This document shows positions 38,209 to 48,053 of a DNA stretch of 64,000 bases, piece by piece (position 1 is the first letter of the stretch; every line of letters starts with the position of its first letter). The position numbers and the translations under genes are program-made. Origin of the DNA: Candidatus Cacconaster stercorequi (lineage in GTDB: Bacteria > Bacillota > Clostridia > Oscillospirales > Oscillospiraceae). The DNA lies in NCBI GenBank assembly GCA_018064925.1, contig JAGHUH010000025.1:47847-111846 (forward strand). The letters are read 5' to 3'. The notes beneath the pieces are model-generated. The model saw only the letters and a program-made list of their open reading frames with translations, was not told the origin of the DNA and ran no database searches.

Positions 38209-38979
38209 ATGAAACTGTTTGAAATGAATCATGTGCAGAAAAGCTTTCATAACAACACGCTGCATGTTCTCAAAGACATCAACATCAGTGTGAACGAGGG
38301 CGAAGTTGTCGCCATCATCGGCCCCTCCGGCAGCGGTAAATCCACCCTGCTGCGCTGCGCGACTCTTCTGGAAACCATGGATGGCGGTGATTTGATCTAC
38401 ATGGATCAGTACGCTGCCCGGAACGATGAAAACGGCAACTCCGTATACGGCGATAAGGCGCAGCTCAAAAAGGTACGAAGCTGCTTCGGTCTTGTCTTCC
38501 AGAATTTTAACCTCTTCCCCCACTACTCCGTGCTGAAAAACCTGACCGATGCACAGACGCTTGTGCTGGGCCGCAGCAAAGAAGACGCCACCAAACGCGC
38601 CATGGAGCTGCTGGAAAAGATGGGACTGGCCAGCAAGGCAGGTGCCTATCCCTGCGAGCTTTCCGGCGGTCAGCAGCAGCGTGTGGCTATCGCCCGGGCA
38701 TTGGCTATGGACCCGCAAATTCTGTTCTTTGACGAGCCGACCTCCGCGCTGGATCCCGAGCTGACCGGTGAGATTCTCAAGGTCATCCGCCAGTTGGCAG
38801 AGGAAAACATGACCATGGTCATTGTGACCCATGAGATGTCTTTTGCCCGTGATGTTGCCGACCGCGTCATTTTTATGGACGGCGGTGTCATCGTGGAGCA
38901 GGGAGATCCCAAAGAGGTCATCAACAACCCCAAGGAAGAGCGTACCCGTCAGTTCCTCTCCCGCTTCTCCAACAACTAA
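38209..38979 (+). CDS. Amino acid ABC transporter ATP-binding protein
   Basis: GPSGSGKSTLLRC; LSGGQQQRVAIARAL; FDEPTSALDPE. Confidence 0.96.
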   Translation: MKLFEMNHVQKSFHNNTLHVLKDINISVNEGEVVAIIGPSGSGKSTLLRCATLLETMDGGDLIYMDQYAARNDENGNSVYGDKAQLKKVRSCFGLVFQNFNLFPHYSVLKNLTDAQTLVLGRSKEDATKRAMELLEKMGLASKAGAYPCELSGGQQQRVAIARALAMDPQILFFDEPTSALDPELTGEILKVIRQLAEENMTMVIVTHEMSFARDVADRVIFMDGGVIVEQGDPKEVINNPKEERTRQFLSRFSNN

Positions 38980-38995
38980 ATTTCTCCATATTGTC

Positions 38996-39025
38996 AAAGG
39001 CCACCCGATTGGGTGGCCTTTTTTC
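38996..39025. terminator. Bidirectional terminator between convergent genes
   Basis: AAAGGCCACCCGATTGGGTGGCCTTTTTT. Confidence 0.9.
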
Positions 39026-40517
39026 ATCGTATTTTTGGAATTAAGAGCATCTTCCCTGCCGCTTCTTCTGTCAAATCATTGACACTGCGGATCAGCTCCT
39101 CATCGGTTCGATACTGCTTGGCAATATCCCACAGCGTTTCACCCGGCTCCATTCTCCGCATCACTACCGAGGGCATTTTCTCCCGGGTATCGTCCTCTAC
39201 CAGTTTCGCATTGATGATGGTGCTCATCTTTTTTTTTCTGCAGGAGCACAGTAGAAACTCTACCGGCAGGCGGATCTCACAGCTTCCGCCGCTCATGCGC
39301 TGCATCATCTGTCCGCAGTCGGGCCAACAGTTTTCAGGTGCCGTATCCACGGTCGCGGATGCCTCCATCGTGCGCTCCGTTGTCATAGGTGCGCCGCTCT
39401 CATCCAAATACAGTACCTTCATCCTTACCGTGGTGCGCAAGGCCGTACGATCTCCGTCACTGCCCATCATGATCTGCCCACAATCCGCCTGTGTCACATA
39501 GCAAAGCGGTGCGGCACTGCCGAATTCAAATTTCTGCGTCAACTCCTGCCGCGCATACTCCCTTCGATAATCCGCAGTAATCGGCAGTACTGCCCTGTCA
39601 GTCTGCGTTTTGCCGATGGTGCTGTAAAGATCGGCAATATGGCGTACCCGCCGCTTTTCTCGAACAAATATCGTCAGCAGAATGCGTGCCGTTACGCCAA
39701 AGCCGTTGCCGCCATCCGTTCGTATGACCCGCAGTTCGCTTTCCTGTAATTGCGGATACACATCAAACGCCGCGTCCTCCGGTCGGTCTATGCCATCAAG
39801 GATCTGTGAAAACGGTATCGTAGTCTCATAAGTACACAGCGGCTGTCCCTCGGCACGGTACAGCACAGACAGCGCTGCCTCGCCCTTTACCACCAGCTTA
39901 CTGCCAAGGTGTCGGCACTCCGCAATACGCAGATGCATCCCATCCAGCAGCAGATCATCCGGAGCAGGCTGTGTGGTGTCCAACATGATTTCCTGCGTAT
40001 AGGGAAATTCGCGCTCTGTCACTTCGGTGAGCAGTTCCGCTTCCCATTCCTCCCGGCGGACACGGATCTCCGGATCTGCCCCGACGCAGTACCGCCCTCT
40101 CTGGGGCAGATATCCCGTTGCCGTCAGCTCCGGCATTACACGCACATAAACCTTGCGGGATGTCACCGCCTTCACCTCACACAGCAGCAGTCTGCTGTTG
40201 ATACAAACGGTCTTGCACGCAGCCAGTCGTTTATCCTCCAATTGGCAGGAAAACGGCACTGGCATCACCAGAGCACGCACACCGGCACTCTCCTCGGAGG
40301 TATACAGCACGCGAACCTTTACCGCACCGCTGACAGTGATCCGGCCGTCGGACAGCTTCTTCTCCCGCAGGATCACCTGCCCTACGGCGTCCACGATGCG
40401 TGCCATGTCCGGGCAATATTCCGGAATCGCCGTTTCCATCGTTTCCTCCTGCGCGGCAGATATGGCAGCTGTTTCATCAAACCACGACAGGTCTTCAAAT
40501 TGTAATCCTAATTCCAT
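39024..40517 (-). CDS. SPOCS (DUF3794) domain + LysM protein, SipL-like
   Basis: Start MELGLQFEDLSW at 40517; repeated SPOCS-like segments; C-terminal LysM EPGETLWDIAKQYRTDEELIRSVNDL. Confidence 0.88.
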   Translation of the reverse strand: MELGLQFEDLSWFDETAAISAAQEETMETAIPEYCPDMARIVDAVGQVILREKKLSDGRITVSGAVKVRVLYTSEESAGVRALVMPVPFSCQLEDKRLAACKTVCINSRLLLCEVKAVTSRKVYVRVMPELTATGYLPQRGRYCVGADPEIRVRREEWEAELLTEVTEREFPYTQEIMLDTTQPAPDDLLLDGMHLRIAECRHLGSKLVVKGEAALSVLYRAEGQPLCTYETTIPFSQILDGIDRPEDAAFDVYPQLQESELRVIRTDGGNGFGVTARILLTIFVREKRRVRHIADLYSTIGKTQTDRAVLPITADYRREYARQELTQKFEFGSAAPLCYVTQADCGQIMMGSDGDRTALRTTVRMKVLYLDESGAPMTTERTMEASATVDTAPENCWPDCGQMMQRMSGGSCEIRLPVEFLLCSCRKKKMSTIINAKLVEDDTREKMPSVVMRRMEPGETLWDIAKQYRTDEELIRSVNDLTEEAAGKMLLIPKIR

Positions 40518-40575
40518 CGCTTTAAGCCCTCTCATTCTTCAACGCTGTCACAAATTTATGAGAGGGCCGTTTTTT

Positions 40576-40650
40576 TTATTCGTGAATTCCGAAGATTGCT
40601 CCCAAAAGTCCGCGCAAGATCTTTGGTGCTTTCCACACAACGATTTTCAT
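40576..40650 (-). CDS. spoVM: Stage V sporulation protein SpoVM homologue (24 aa; not in ORF track)
   Basis: MKIVVWKAPKILRGLLGAIFGIHE behind AGGAGG RBS; aligns with B. subtilis MKFYTIKLPKFLGGIVRAMLGSFRKD including Pro9; rsgA-side synteny. Confidence 0.88.
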   Translation of the reverse strand: MKIVVWKAPKILRGLLGAIFGIHE

Positions 40651-40656
40651 GGCAAA

Positions 40657-40815
40657 TTACCTCCTATCTTTCAAGCAAACAATACCGCAGGCGATCAGCA
40701 GAAAGGCCACCAAAAACATCAATATGCCCACCGGAAAAATGGCGGCAACCAAAATGCCAAGCCCCAATCCCAGAGCACATACGCCTATGATCGCAGCGCA
40801 GTTCCCCCTTTTCAT
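40657..40815 (-). CDS. Small hydrophobic protein, 52 aa (not in ORF track)
   Basis: GGAGGGGG RBS; MKRGNCAAIIGVCALGLGLGILVAAIFPVGILMFLVAFLLIACGIVCLKDRR; its final Arg-Arg-stop codons overlap the spoVM RBS. Confidence 0.72.
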   Translation of the reverse strand: MKRGNCAAIIGVCALGLGLGILVAAIFPVGILMFLVAFLLIACGIVCLKDRR

Positions 40816-40851
40816 CTCGCCCCCTCCTCTGTCTTATTCTATGCAGACAAA

Positions 40852-40884
40852 CAAAAAACGGGAGCGGATGATCCGCTCCCGTCG
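40852..40884 (-). terminator. rsgA terminator
   Basis: ACGGGAGCGGATGATCCGCTCCCGT with T-tract on minus strand. Confidence 0.9.
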
Positions 40885-40890
40885 GGTATT

Positions 40891-41772
40891 TTATTTTCGT
40901 TCCCATTCTTTTAGGGATTTCAGCTCTTCGTGCATCCGCAGATAACTGCGATGGCGGCTGACAGGAATCTTCCCTTCCTTTACTGCTTTCAGCACAGCGC
41001 AGCCCTTTTCCTTCACATGGCTGCAGCCCACAAACCGACAGTCGTCCAGATACGATGCAAACTCCGGAAAGGTTTCCGGCAGATGCTGCTTCAGTTCCAG
41101 ATCCAGTTCTTCTGCGTCAAAGGAGGAAAAGCCCGGCGTGTCGATTACCCAGGTATCTGCACCCAGCGAAAACATCTCCACATGGCGGGTGGTGTGACGC
41201 CCGCGGCCCAGCGCCCTGCTGACCTCACCCACCGGCAGGTCAAATTGCGGCTCCAAGGCATTGAGAATGCTGGATTTTCCAACACCGGAGTTTCCGGTAA
41301 AGGCATTCAGCTTTCCGGCAATTGCGCAACGCAGTTCTTCCATTCCCTCGCCGGTTGCGGCACTGACACGCACAACCGGTATGGCAGAGGCACGGTAAAT
41401 CTCATATAGCTCGTCCGCCGGGTCCAAATCACATTTATTCAGTACCAGCAGTACCCGGCAATCCTTCAGTGCAGCAATGGCGGAAATGCGGTCGATCAGA
41501 TACGGGTCGGTTACCGGAATGGCTGCGGATGCAATCACCACCAACTGGTCAATATTGGCGGCGGAGGGGCGGGAAAATACATTTCTCCGCTCCTCGATGG
41601 TTTCCACAAAACCCTCACCATTTCCCAGCTCCCGCACCTGCACCCAGTCGCCCACCAGAGGACTCGTTCCCTCCCTGCGAAACTTTCCCCGAGCACGGCA
41701 CTGCAGCACCTCCGAGCCGATATTCACATAGTAAAAGCCGCTGAGTGCTTTTTCAATTCTTCCTCTGCTCAC
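40891..41772 (-). CDS. rsgA: Ribosome small subunit-dependent GTPase A
   Basis: FTGNSGVGKSSILNAL; circularly permuted GTPase; zinc-binding CRFVGCSHVKEKGC. Confidence 0.95.
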   Translation of the reverse strand: MSRGRIEKALSGFYYVNIGSEVLQCRARGKFRREGTSPLVGDWVQVRELGNGEGFVETIEERRNVFSRPSAANIDQLVVIASAAIPVTDPYLIDRISAIAALKDCRVLLVLNKCDLDPADELYEIYRASAIPVVRVSAATGEGMEELRCAIAGKLNAFTGNSGVGKSSILNALEPQFDLPVGEVSRALGRGRHTTRHVEMFSLGADTWVIDTPGFSSFDAEELDLELKQHLPETFPEFASYLDDCRFVGCSHVKEKGCAVLKAVKEGKIPVSRHRSYLRMHEELKSLKEWERK

Positions 41773-43982
41773 TGGAAATACACCGTCTTAGCCGCAGATT
41801 CCGTTCGGAACTGATCACCGGTCTCGGGATCCGGTTCATCCAGCTTGCAGGTAAAGTATGCTTCCACAACAGAGCTGGTATCCTGATCACCATAAACTGT
41901 ACAGGAAACCTTCTCGCCGCCGGCACCATTATCGTGGCCGATTTCCTCCCCATCCTGAATGAAGCTGATCTCTACATTGCCTTCAAAATCACTTGGAATG
42001 GTGAAGGACACATCTTTACTGACGGTTTTGACCGGCTCAGGGCCCTTACTGACGGTAAAGCAAATAGATGTACCTTCCTCAACCTCAGAAGATGCCGAAA
42101 TGCTTTGGTCAATAACCTTGCCTTCCTTTGCGTCGCTATATTCATAGTCACTTTCGCCAACACGCAAGCCGAGAGATTCTGCCTTTTGTGCCGCCGCATC
42201 GACATTCATACCCAAAAAATTAGGAACAGTTACCGGTATTTCCTCGGGACCCTTACTGACTGTGAAAGTAATAGAAGTCCCCTCTTTCACCGTAGAGTCA
42301 GTGGAAATACTCTGACCAATAACCTGGCCTTCTTCTGCATCACTATATTCGTATCTGCTTTCACCAACACTTAATCCCAGAGATTCTGCCTGATTGACAG
42401 CCGAGTCGATACCCATGCCGATAAAGCTCGGAACGGTCACAGGTTTCTCTTCGGGGCCTTTGCTGCAGATAAGTGTCACGGTGGCCCCTTCCTTCACAGT
42501 CTCACCTTCTCCGGGTGATACATCCATTACCTGACCGGCCTTGTATTCTTCGGAATACTCTTCCTGCACCTGAATATCCAGATTCAAATCCAGCTCCTTC
42601 AGCGTAACCTTGGCATTTTCCAGATCCATACCGATCACCTCGGGAACCGGTGCTTTCCTCTCCTCTGCACAGATAATCACCGTGATGACCAAATTGTTCT
42701 TTCTGCTGCGTCCGCTTTCCGGATTCTGTTCAATAATCTGGCCGGGCTTAAATTTCTCATCCACGCGGCTGCCGCCGACCTCGATTTTGAAAATATCCTT
42801 GATTTCAGGCATGGCCATAGCTTCCTCGTATGTCTTGCCGATCACATTCGGCACCACATGGCTCTTCCCGCCATCCGCATTGAATCCACCGAAAATCAGC
42901 TTGAATATTACAAAGACCAGCAGCATTGCCACAGCAAAGCCGCCGATAATCACTGCCGTGCGTTTTTTGTTCTGCTTCGCTTCCTCTTCGTCCCAGTCTT
43001 CTTCCTCTTTCGGCTCTGCTTTTTTCTTACTCTTCTTTGCGCTGTTGGCAGCGATGGCCGCGTTCACCTCTGCAGTGGCAATAGGCTGCGTTGGCTCACC
43101 ATCTACCGGGGTAGCCAGATCCGCACGAATGTAGGTCATATCCACACCTGGGTCTCTACGGAATTTTTCCAGATCTTCCAACATCTCATCAGCAGAAGCA
43201 TACCGCTTGTCGGCATTGGGATTCATTGCCTTCATGGTAATCAGCTCCATCGCCTCGGGAAGCGCCGGATCAATATCCCGGGGGTTCAGCGGAATGGAAC
43301 TCAAATGCTGAATGGCTACGGATACGGCGCTGTCGCCCTCAAAGGGCAGACGGCCTGTGAGCATCTCATAAAGCACCACGCCGGCGGAATAAATATCGCT
43401 GCGGGCATCAGTACGGTCGCCGCGTGCCTGTTCCGGAGAGATGTAATGTACGCTGCCCAGTGCCTCCTGGGTCAGGGTCTGACTGGCATTGGCCAGACAG
43501 GCAATGCCAAAGTCAGCCACCTTCACGCTTCCGTCGCGCAGTACCATAATGTTCTGGGGCTTGATATCGCGGTGAATGATCCCACGGCTGTGGGCGTGGC
43601 TCAAGCCGCGCATGATCTGCGTGATAAAGTGCAGCGCCTCGCGCCAATCCATCTTGCCGCGGCGCTCCATGTACTGCTTCAAAGTAATGCCGTCAATGAG
43701 CTCCATGACAATATACTCCGTCTCACCGCTGCGGGACACATCGTAAACGGACACGATGTTGGCATGGGACAGTTGAGCAACGGCCTGGGACTCATCGCGG
43801 AAACGGCGGCGAAATTCCGCATCCTCCGCCAGATCGCTCTTGAGGATTTTAACCGCCACCAGGCGATTCAAACGATGGCATTTAGCCTTATAGACATTGG
43901 CCATGCCGCCGCTGCCGATCTGTTCCAGAATTTCATAACGATTATCCAATAATTTACCGATATACTGGTCCATATATGTCAT
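41769..43982 (-). CDS. pknB: PASTA domain-containing Ser/Thr protein kinase
   Basis: IHRDIKPQNIMV; TM segment; four PASTA repeats plus extra C-terminal domain. Confidence 0.95.
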   Translation of the reverse strand: MTYMDQYIGKLLDNRYEILEQIGSGGMANVYKAKCHRLNRLVAVKILKSDLAEDAEFRRRFRDESQAVAQLSHANIVSVYDVSRSGETEYIVMELIDGITLKQYMERRGKMDWREALHFITQIMRGLSHAHSRGIIHRDIKPQNIMVLRDGSVKVADFGIACLANASQTLTQEALGSVHYISPEQARGDRTDARSDIYSAGVVLYEMLTGRLPFEGDSAVSVAIQHLSSIPLNPRDIDPALPEAMELITMKAMNPNADKRYASADEMLEDLEKFRRDPGVDMTYIRADLATPVDGEPTQPIATAEVNAAIAANSAKKSKKKAEPKEEEDWDEEEAKQNKKRTAVIIGGFAVAMLLVFVIFKLIFGGFNADGGKSHVVPNVIGKTYEEAMAMPEIKDIFKIEVGGSRVDEKFKPGQIIEQNPESGRSRKNNLVITVIICAEERKAPVPEVIGMDLENAKVTLKELDLNLDIQVQEEYSEEYKAGQVMDVSPGEGETVKEGATVTLICSKGPEEKPVTVPSFIGMGIDSAVNQAESLGLSVGESRYEYSDAEEGQVIGQSISTDSTVKEGTSITFTVSKGPEEIPVTVPNFLGMNVDAAAQKAESLGLRVGESDYEYSDAKEGKVIDQSISASSEVEEGTSICFTVSKGPEPVKTVSKDVSFTIPSDFEGNVEISFIQDGEEIGHDNGAGGEKVSCTVYGDQDTSSVVEAYFTCKLDEPDPETGDQFRTESAAKTVYFQ

Positions 43983-43987
43983 CTCCT

Positions 43988-44719
43988 TCAGATGTTCATC
44001 ATCAAAACAGCCGTGATATTATCCGGTGCACCGCGATCCTTCGCCACACTCAACAGCCGGCTCAAACAGCCGTCCAAATCATTGCTGTGGATCACTTCAA
44101 ATAATATCTCCTGATCCGATACGGTATTCACCAATCCGTCGGAACAAAGCAGCAAAAACTCCCCTTTGCTCCAGAGGATCGGAAAACCATCCATTCGGAC
44201 GCTCTCATCCGGCCCCAATGCCCGGGTGATCAGATTACGCTGTGGATGGTGTCTGGCTTCCTCCGGCGTCAGTTCTCCACGCTCGACCATGTTCTCAACC
44301 AATGAATGATCCCGGGTTATCTGCCGGATTCCGCCGCGCGAAATCAGATAGGCGCGGCTGTCGCCCACATTGCAGACCATTGCCAGATCATCCCGCGCAA
44401 TGACTGCCACCAGCGTGGTACCCATGCACTCATACGAGGGATCCTCTTCCGCAGCTTCATGAATGGCCTCATTCGCCTGCGAAACGCTGAAAGACGCCAC
44501 CTGCTCTATCTGGGAAGCTGTCATATCCTTCTTCAGAAGGGATCGCATTTCTTTCATAAAAGTCTCAACCGCGATCCCGCTGGCAACCTGACCACCGTTG
44601 GTACCGCCCATCCCATCGCATACAACGCAAACGGTGTAGCTGTCCATGGTCTGCACGGAATAGGCATCCTGATTTTCCTGACGGACCAGACCGGTATCGG
44701 TCATGCCCCATATCCTCAT
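43988..44719 (-). CDS. prpC: PP2C-type Stp1/PrpC protein phosphatase
   Basis: GLVRQENQDAYSV; CDGMGGTNGGQVAS; GDSRAYLI; GAPDNITAVL. Confidence 0.95.
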   Translation of the reverse strand: MRIWGMTDTGLVRQENQDAYSVQTMDSYTVCVVCDGMGGTNGGQVASGIAVETFMKEMRSLLKKDMTASQIEQVASFSVSQANEAIHEAAEEDPSYECMGTTLVAVIARDDLAMVCNVGDSRAYLISRGGIRQITRDHSLVENMVERGELTPEEARHHPQRNLITRALGPDESVRMDGFPILWSKGEFLLLCSDGLVNTVSDQEILFEVIHSNDLDGCLSRLLSVAKDRGAPDNITAVLMMNI

Positions 44720-45756
44720 TGGGGGGTTCCCCCTTTCTGCTCCTCCATGGCTTTGCGTCGCAGCTGGCCGCAGGAGGCATCAATATCTCCGCCCAGACTT
44801 CGCCGCACTGTGGCGGTGATGCCGTGGGTTTCCAATCGTTTTTGAAACGCCGCAACGCGGCGGCTGGGTTTGAACGGGCTCTCCACCACATCATTCAGCG
44901 GAATCAGATTGACATGACCCGGCATCCCCCGCAGCCGCTTGGCAATCAGATCCGCCTGCCAGTCGTGGTCGTTGACGCCATCAATCATGGCGTATTCAAA
45001 CGAAATGCGCCGTCCCGTTTTCTTAAAGTAGCGATGGCAGGCGGCAAACAACTCCTCCACATCGTATGCCCTGTTTATCGGCATGATCTTTGAACGGGTC
45101 TCGCTGTCCGGCGCGTGCAATGACACCGAGAGTGTCAATTGCAAGTTCAGATCGGCCAGATAGTCGATCTCCGGCACTACACCGCAGGTGGACAGACTGA
45201 TATGCCGCATTCCGATATGCATGCCATCGGGGTGGTTGATAAGCTCCAGAAACCGCAAAACCGTGTCACGGTTATCCAGCGGCTCACCAATCCCCATCAG
45301 CACGATGTTGGATATCTCTCTTCCAGAATCCAACTGCGTAAAAAGCACCTGATCGAGCATTTCCGAAGGTGTTAAGTCTCTCACCTTGCCAGCTATTGTG
45401 GATGCACAGAAAGCGCATCCCATCCGGCAGCCGACCTGCGAGGATATGCACACGGTGTTGCCGTGGTGGTACTGCATCAAAACCGTTTCAATACAGTTGC
45501 CGTCTCGAAGCTTCCACAGGTATTTTATCGTGCCATCCAGCTTGGAAACCTGCTTGCGCTCCACCACGGGGACAGTCATCTCGCATTGCTCTGCCAACTT
45601 CTGCCGCAGGGACTTGGGCAGGTTGCTCATTTCTTCAAAGGAGGTCACACCGCGGTGCAGCCATGTAAAAATCTGCTTGCCGCGAAAGGCCGGCTCCCCC
45701 ATTTCCCGGAGCAGAGCCGTGATCTCCTCAATTGTCATGGATTTGATATCAATCAT
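44716..45756 (-). CDS. rlmN: 23S rRNA (adenine(2503)-C(2))-methyltransferase
   Basis: CISSQVGCRMGCAFCAS radical SAM motif; likely start MIDIKSMTIEEI at 45756. Confidence 0.96.
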   Translation of the reverse strand: MIDIKSMTIEEITALLREMGEPAFRGKQIFTWLHRGVTSFEEMSNLPKSLRQKLAEQCEMTVPVVERKQVSKLDGTIKYLWKLRDGNCIETVLMQYHHGNTVCISSQVGCRMGCAFCASTIAGKVRDLTPSEMLDQVLFTQLDSGREISNIVLMGIGEPLDNRDTVLRFLELINHPDGMHIGMRHISLSTCGVVPEIDYLADLNLQLTLSVSLHAPDSETRSKIMPINRAYDVEELFAACHRYFKKTGRRISFEYAMIDGVNDHDWQADLIAKRLRGMPGHVNLIPLNDVVESPFKPSRRVAAFQKRLETHGITATVRRSLGGDIDASCGQLRRKAMEEQKGGTPQ

Positions 45757-47101
45757 GGTTTTCCTCAATTCTGCGCATACGGCAGATATAAAATCCATCT
45801 GTGCCGAACCGTTGCGGCCACAGTGTCAGGTGGCCTGCTCTCGGCCCAATGGGCAGCGGCAATTCAAAGCGTTCCAATTGAAATTCCGGATGCCGTGCCA
45901 GAAATTCTTCAGTCACGCCCTCGTTTTCCTCCGGCAACACCGTGCAGGTGGAGTAAATCAATACGCCGCCGGGACGCACATAGGTGGCCGCATTTTCCAA
46001 AATAGCCCGCTGCACCTCCGGCAACCGCGCCAGCTCTTTCGGATTTTTATATCGAATATCCGGTTTTTTCCGAATAATACCCAAGCCACTACATGGTACA
46101 TCTGCCACCACCAAGTCCGCCTGCTTTTCCCAGACAGCGTGGTGCTCCCTGCCGTCGGCCTGCTGACTGCGCACACTGTGGATCCCCAGCCGCTGTGCGC
46201 TGTTTTCCAACAGCTTCAGCTTATGAGGGTGAATATCGCAGGCCAAAATCTGACCGCGATCTCCCATATCAATTGCCAGTGAAAAGGACTTGCCGCCGGG
46301 AGCCGCGCATACATCCAGCACGCGATCCGTAGGTTGGGGCGATGCCACCAGCGCTACCAGACGCGCCGCCGCATCCTGCACCATAAATCTCCCCTGGCGG
46401 AATGCGGGCAGCCGTTCCAGATCTCCTGTACCGGACACCTCAAAGCAACCCGGCAGCCACGAATGGGCCGTTACCGCTACGCCGCTGCGCGTCAACTCCG
46501 CCTCCAGCTCCTCCGGCGTATTCTTCAGAAGGTTTGTCTGGATGTTGGTGGGGACGATTTCATTGTTCATGCGGAGATAGGCCTCCGCCTCCTCATCACC
46601 CAGAATATCCAGCAGCCGCCGCACCAGCCATTCCGGATGGCTGTATCGCACAGACAAATACGATGCCCGTGTTCCGCCCGGTAATGCCGGCATATTCATC
46701 CAATTCGTCACAAACTTTCGCAGCACGGCATTCACCATGCCGGAGGCCTTTGGTCTGCCGTAACGGCGGGTCATCTCCACCGCCTCGTTTACTGCGGCGC
46801 GATGGGGGATCTTATCCATAAACAGGATCTGATAGCCGCCGATCCGCAGGATGTTCCGGATGACAGGCTCCAGTTTTTCCGCCTTCTGCGTACAGTAGCA
46901 GCTGATATAATAATCCAGCAGCATCTTATTCTGAATGACACCGTAGCAGATGCGCGTGGCCAGGGCGGCATCGCGGCTGTCCAGCTTATTTTTGGCGATG
47001 GTACGCTTCAATCCGCCGTCAGACCATGCATTGGCCTTGTCCATCTGCATCAATACCTCCAGCGCCGTATCACGGGCAGAGGATTTTTTTATCTCGCTCA
47101 T
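45749..47101 (-). CDS. rsmB: 16S rRNA (cytosine(967)-C(5))-methyltransferase
   Basis: LDVCAAPGGKSF; DVPCSGLGIIRKKPDIRY; STCTVLPEENE. Confidence 0.95.
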   Translation of the reverse strand: MSEIKKSSARDTALEVLMQMDKANAWSDGGLKRTIAKNKLDSRDAALATRICYGVIQNKMLLDYYISCYCTQKAEKLEPVIRNILRIGGYQILFMDKIPHRAAVNEAVEMTRRYGRPKASGMVNAVLRKFVTNWMNMPALPGGTRASYLSVRYSHPEWLVRRLLDILGDEEAEAYLRMNNEIVPTNIQTNLLKNTPEELEAELTRSGVAVTAHSWLPGCFEVSGTGDLERLPAFRQGRFMVQDAAARLVALVASPQPTDRVLDVCAAPGGKSFSLAIDMGDRGQILACDIHPHKLKLLENSAQRLGIHSVRSQQADGREHHAVWEKQADLVVADVPCSGLGIIRKKPDIRYKNPKELARLPEVQRAILENAATYVRPGGVLIYSTCTVLPEENEGVTEEFLARHPEFQLERFELPLPIGPRAGHLTLWPQRFGTDGFYICRMRRIEENHD

Positions 47102-48018
47102 AAATCAACCTGTACCGGGTGGCCCGCCAGATAGGCACTGGCCGCCATACGCTTTCCGCCCTCTGCTTGCAGCTCTAAAATGCGCAGAGAGCGCCCATCA
47201 CCGCAGGCAAATTCGATTCCCTTCTTATTGGCCGCAACGATTTTGCCGGGTGCGGCATCGGTTTCACCGCCCACAGCGGTCTTATATACTTTGATGTTTT
47301 TTCCTGCGATCTGCGTCAGGGCACAGGGCCACGGAATCAGGCCGCGCACCTGATTGTGGATTTCCAGCGCACTTTTCGTCCAGTCAATGGGCGAAAGCGT
47401 CTTGTCCAGCATGGGGGCATAGGTATAGGCGCTGTGATCCTGCGCCGTTCGTGTGGCGGTGCCGTTTTTCAGCATCTCCACCGTTTCCGCCAATGCCTGG
47501 GCACTCAACTCCGCCAGACGCTGCGTCAGAGTCAGGGCATCCTCGTCGGGATCAATATCCGTCTGCAGGCAATGGATGATATCGCCGGCATCCAACTCCT
47601 TGGCCATATACATAATGGTCACACCGGTGCGCTTGTCACCGTTGAGCACCGCCCAGTTAATGGGGGCTGCACCGCGATACTTGGGCAGCACCGAGGAATG
47701 CACATTGATGGAGCCGTAAGGCGGCGTGTTCAGAATATCCTCCGGCAAAATCTTACCGTAGGCCGCCACCACGATCAGCTCCGGCTGCAGCTCCTGCACG
47801 ATTCCAAGCGCGGTGCCATCGCGCATTTTCACCGGCTGATACACGGTGAGATTCTGGCTGAGGGCATACTCCTTCACGGGAGAAAATGCCATCTTGTGGC
47901 CGCGGTTTTTGGGCTTATCCGGCTGGGTAAACACGCCGCAGATCTCGTGGCCATCCTCCACCAGACGCTTCAGGGACGCCACGGCAAAATCCGGCGTACC
48001 CATAAACAGAATTCGCAT
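47098..48018 (-). CDS. fmt: Methionyl-tRNA formyltransferase
   Basis: RILFMGTPDFAVASL; VHSSVLPKYRGAAPINWAVLNGD. Confidence 0.97.
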   Translation of the reverse strand: MRILFMGTPDFAVASLKRLVEDGHEICGVFTQPDKPKNRGHKMAFSPVKEYALSQNLTVYQPVKMRDGTALGIVQELQPELIVVAAYGKILPEDILNTPPYGSINVHSSVLPKYRGAAPINWAVLNGDKRTGVTIMYMAKELDAGDIIHCLQTDIDPDEDALTLTQRLAELSAQALAETVEMLKNGTATRTAQDHSAYTYAPMLDKTLSPIDWTKSALEIHNQVRGLIPWPCALTQIAGKNIKVYKTAVGGETDAAPGKIVAANKKGIEFACGDGRSLRILELQAEGGKRMAASAYLAGHPVQVDL

Positions 48019-48053
48019 GAATCTTCATTCCTTTCTCTGTGAGAAGGAACACA

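Noticed and set aside
40664-40906. 80-aa minus-strand ORF in track
   Set aside because: Out of frame with the better supported 52-aa hydrophobic ORF (40657..40815) and runs through the rsgA terminator.
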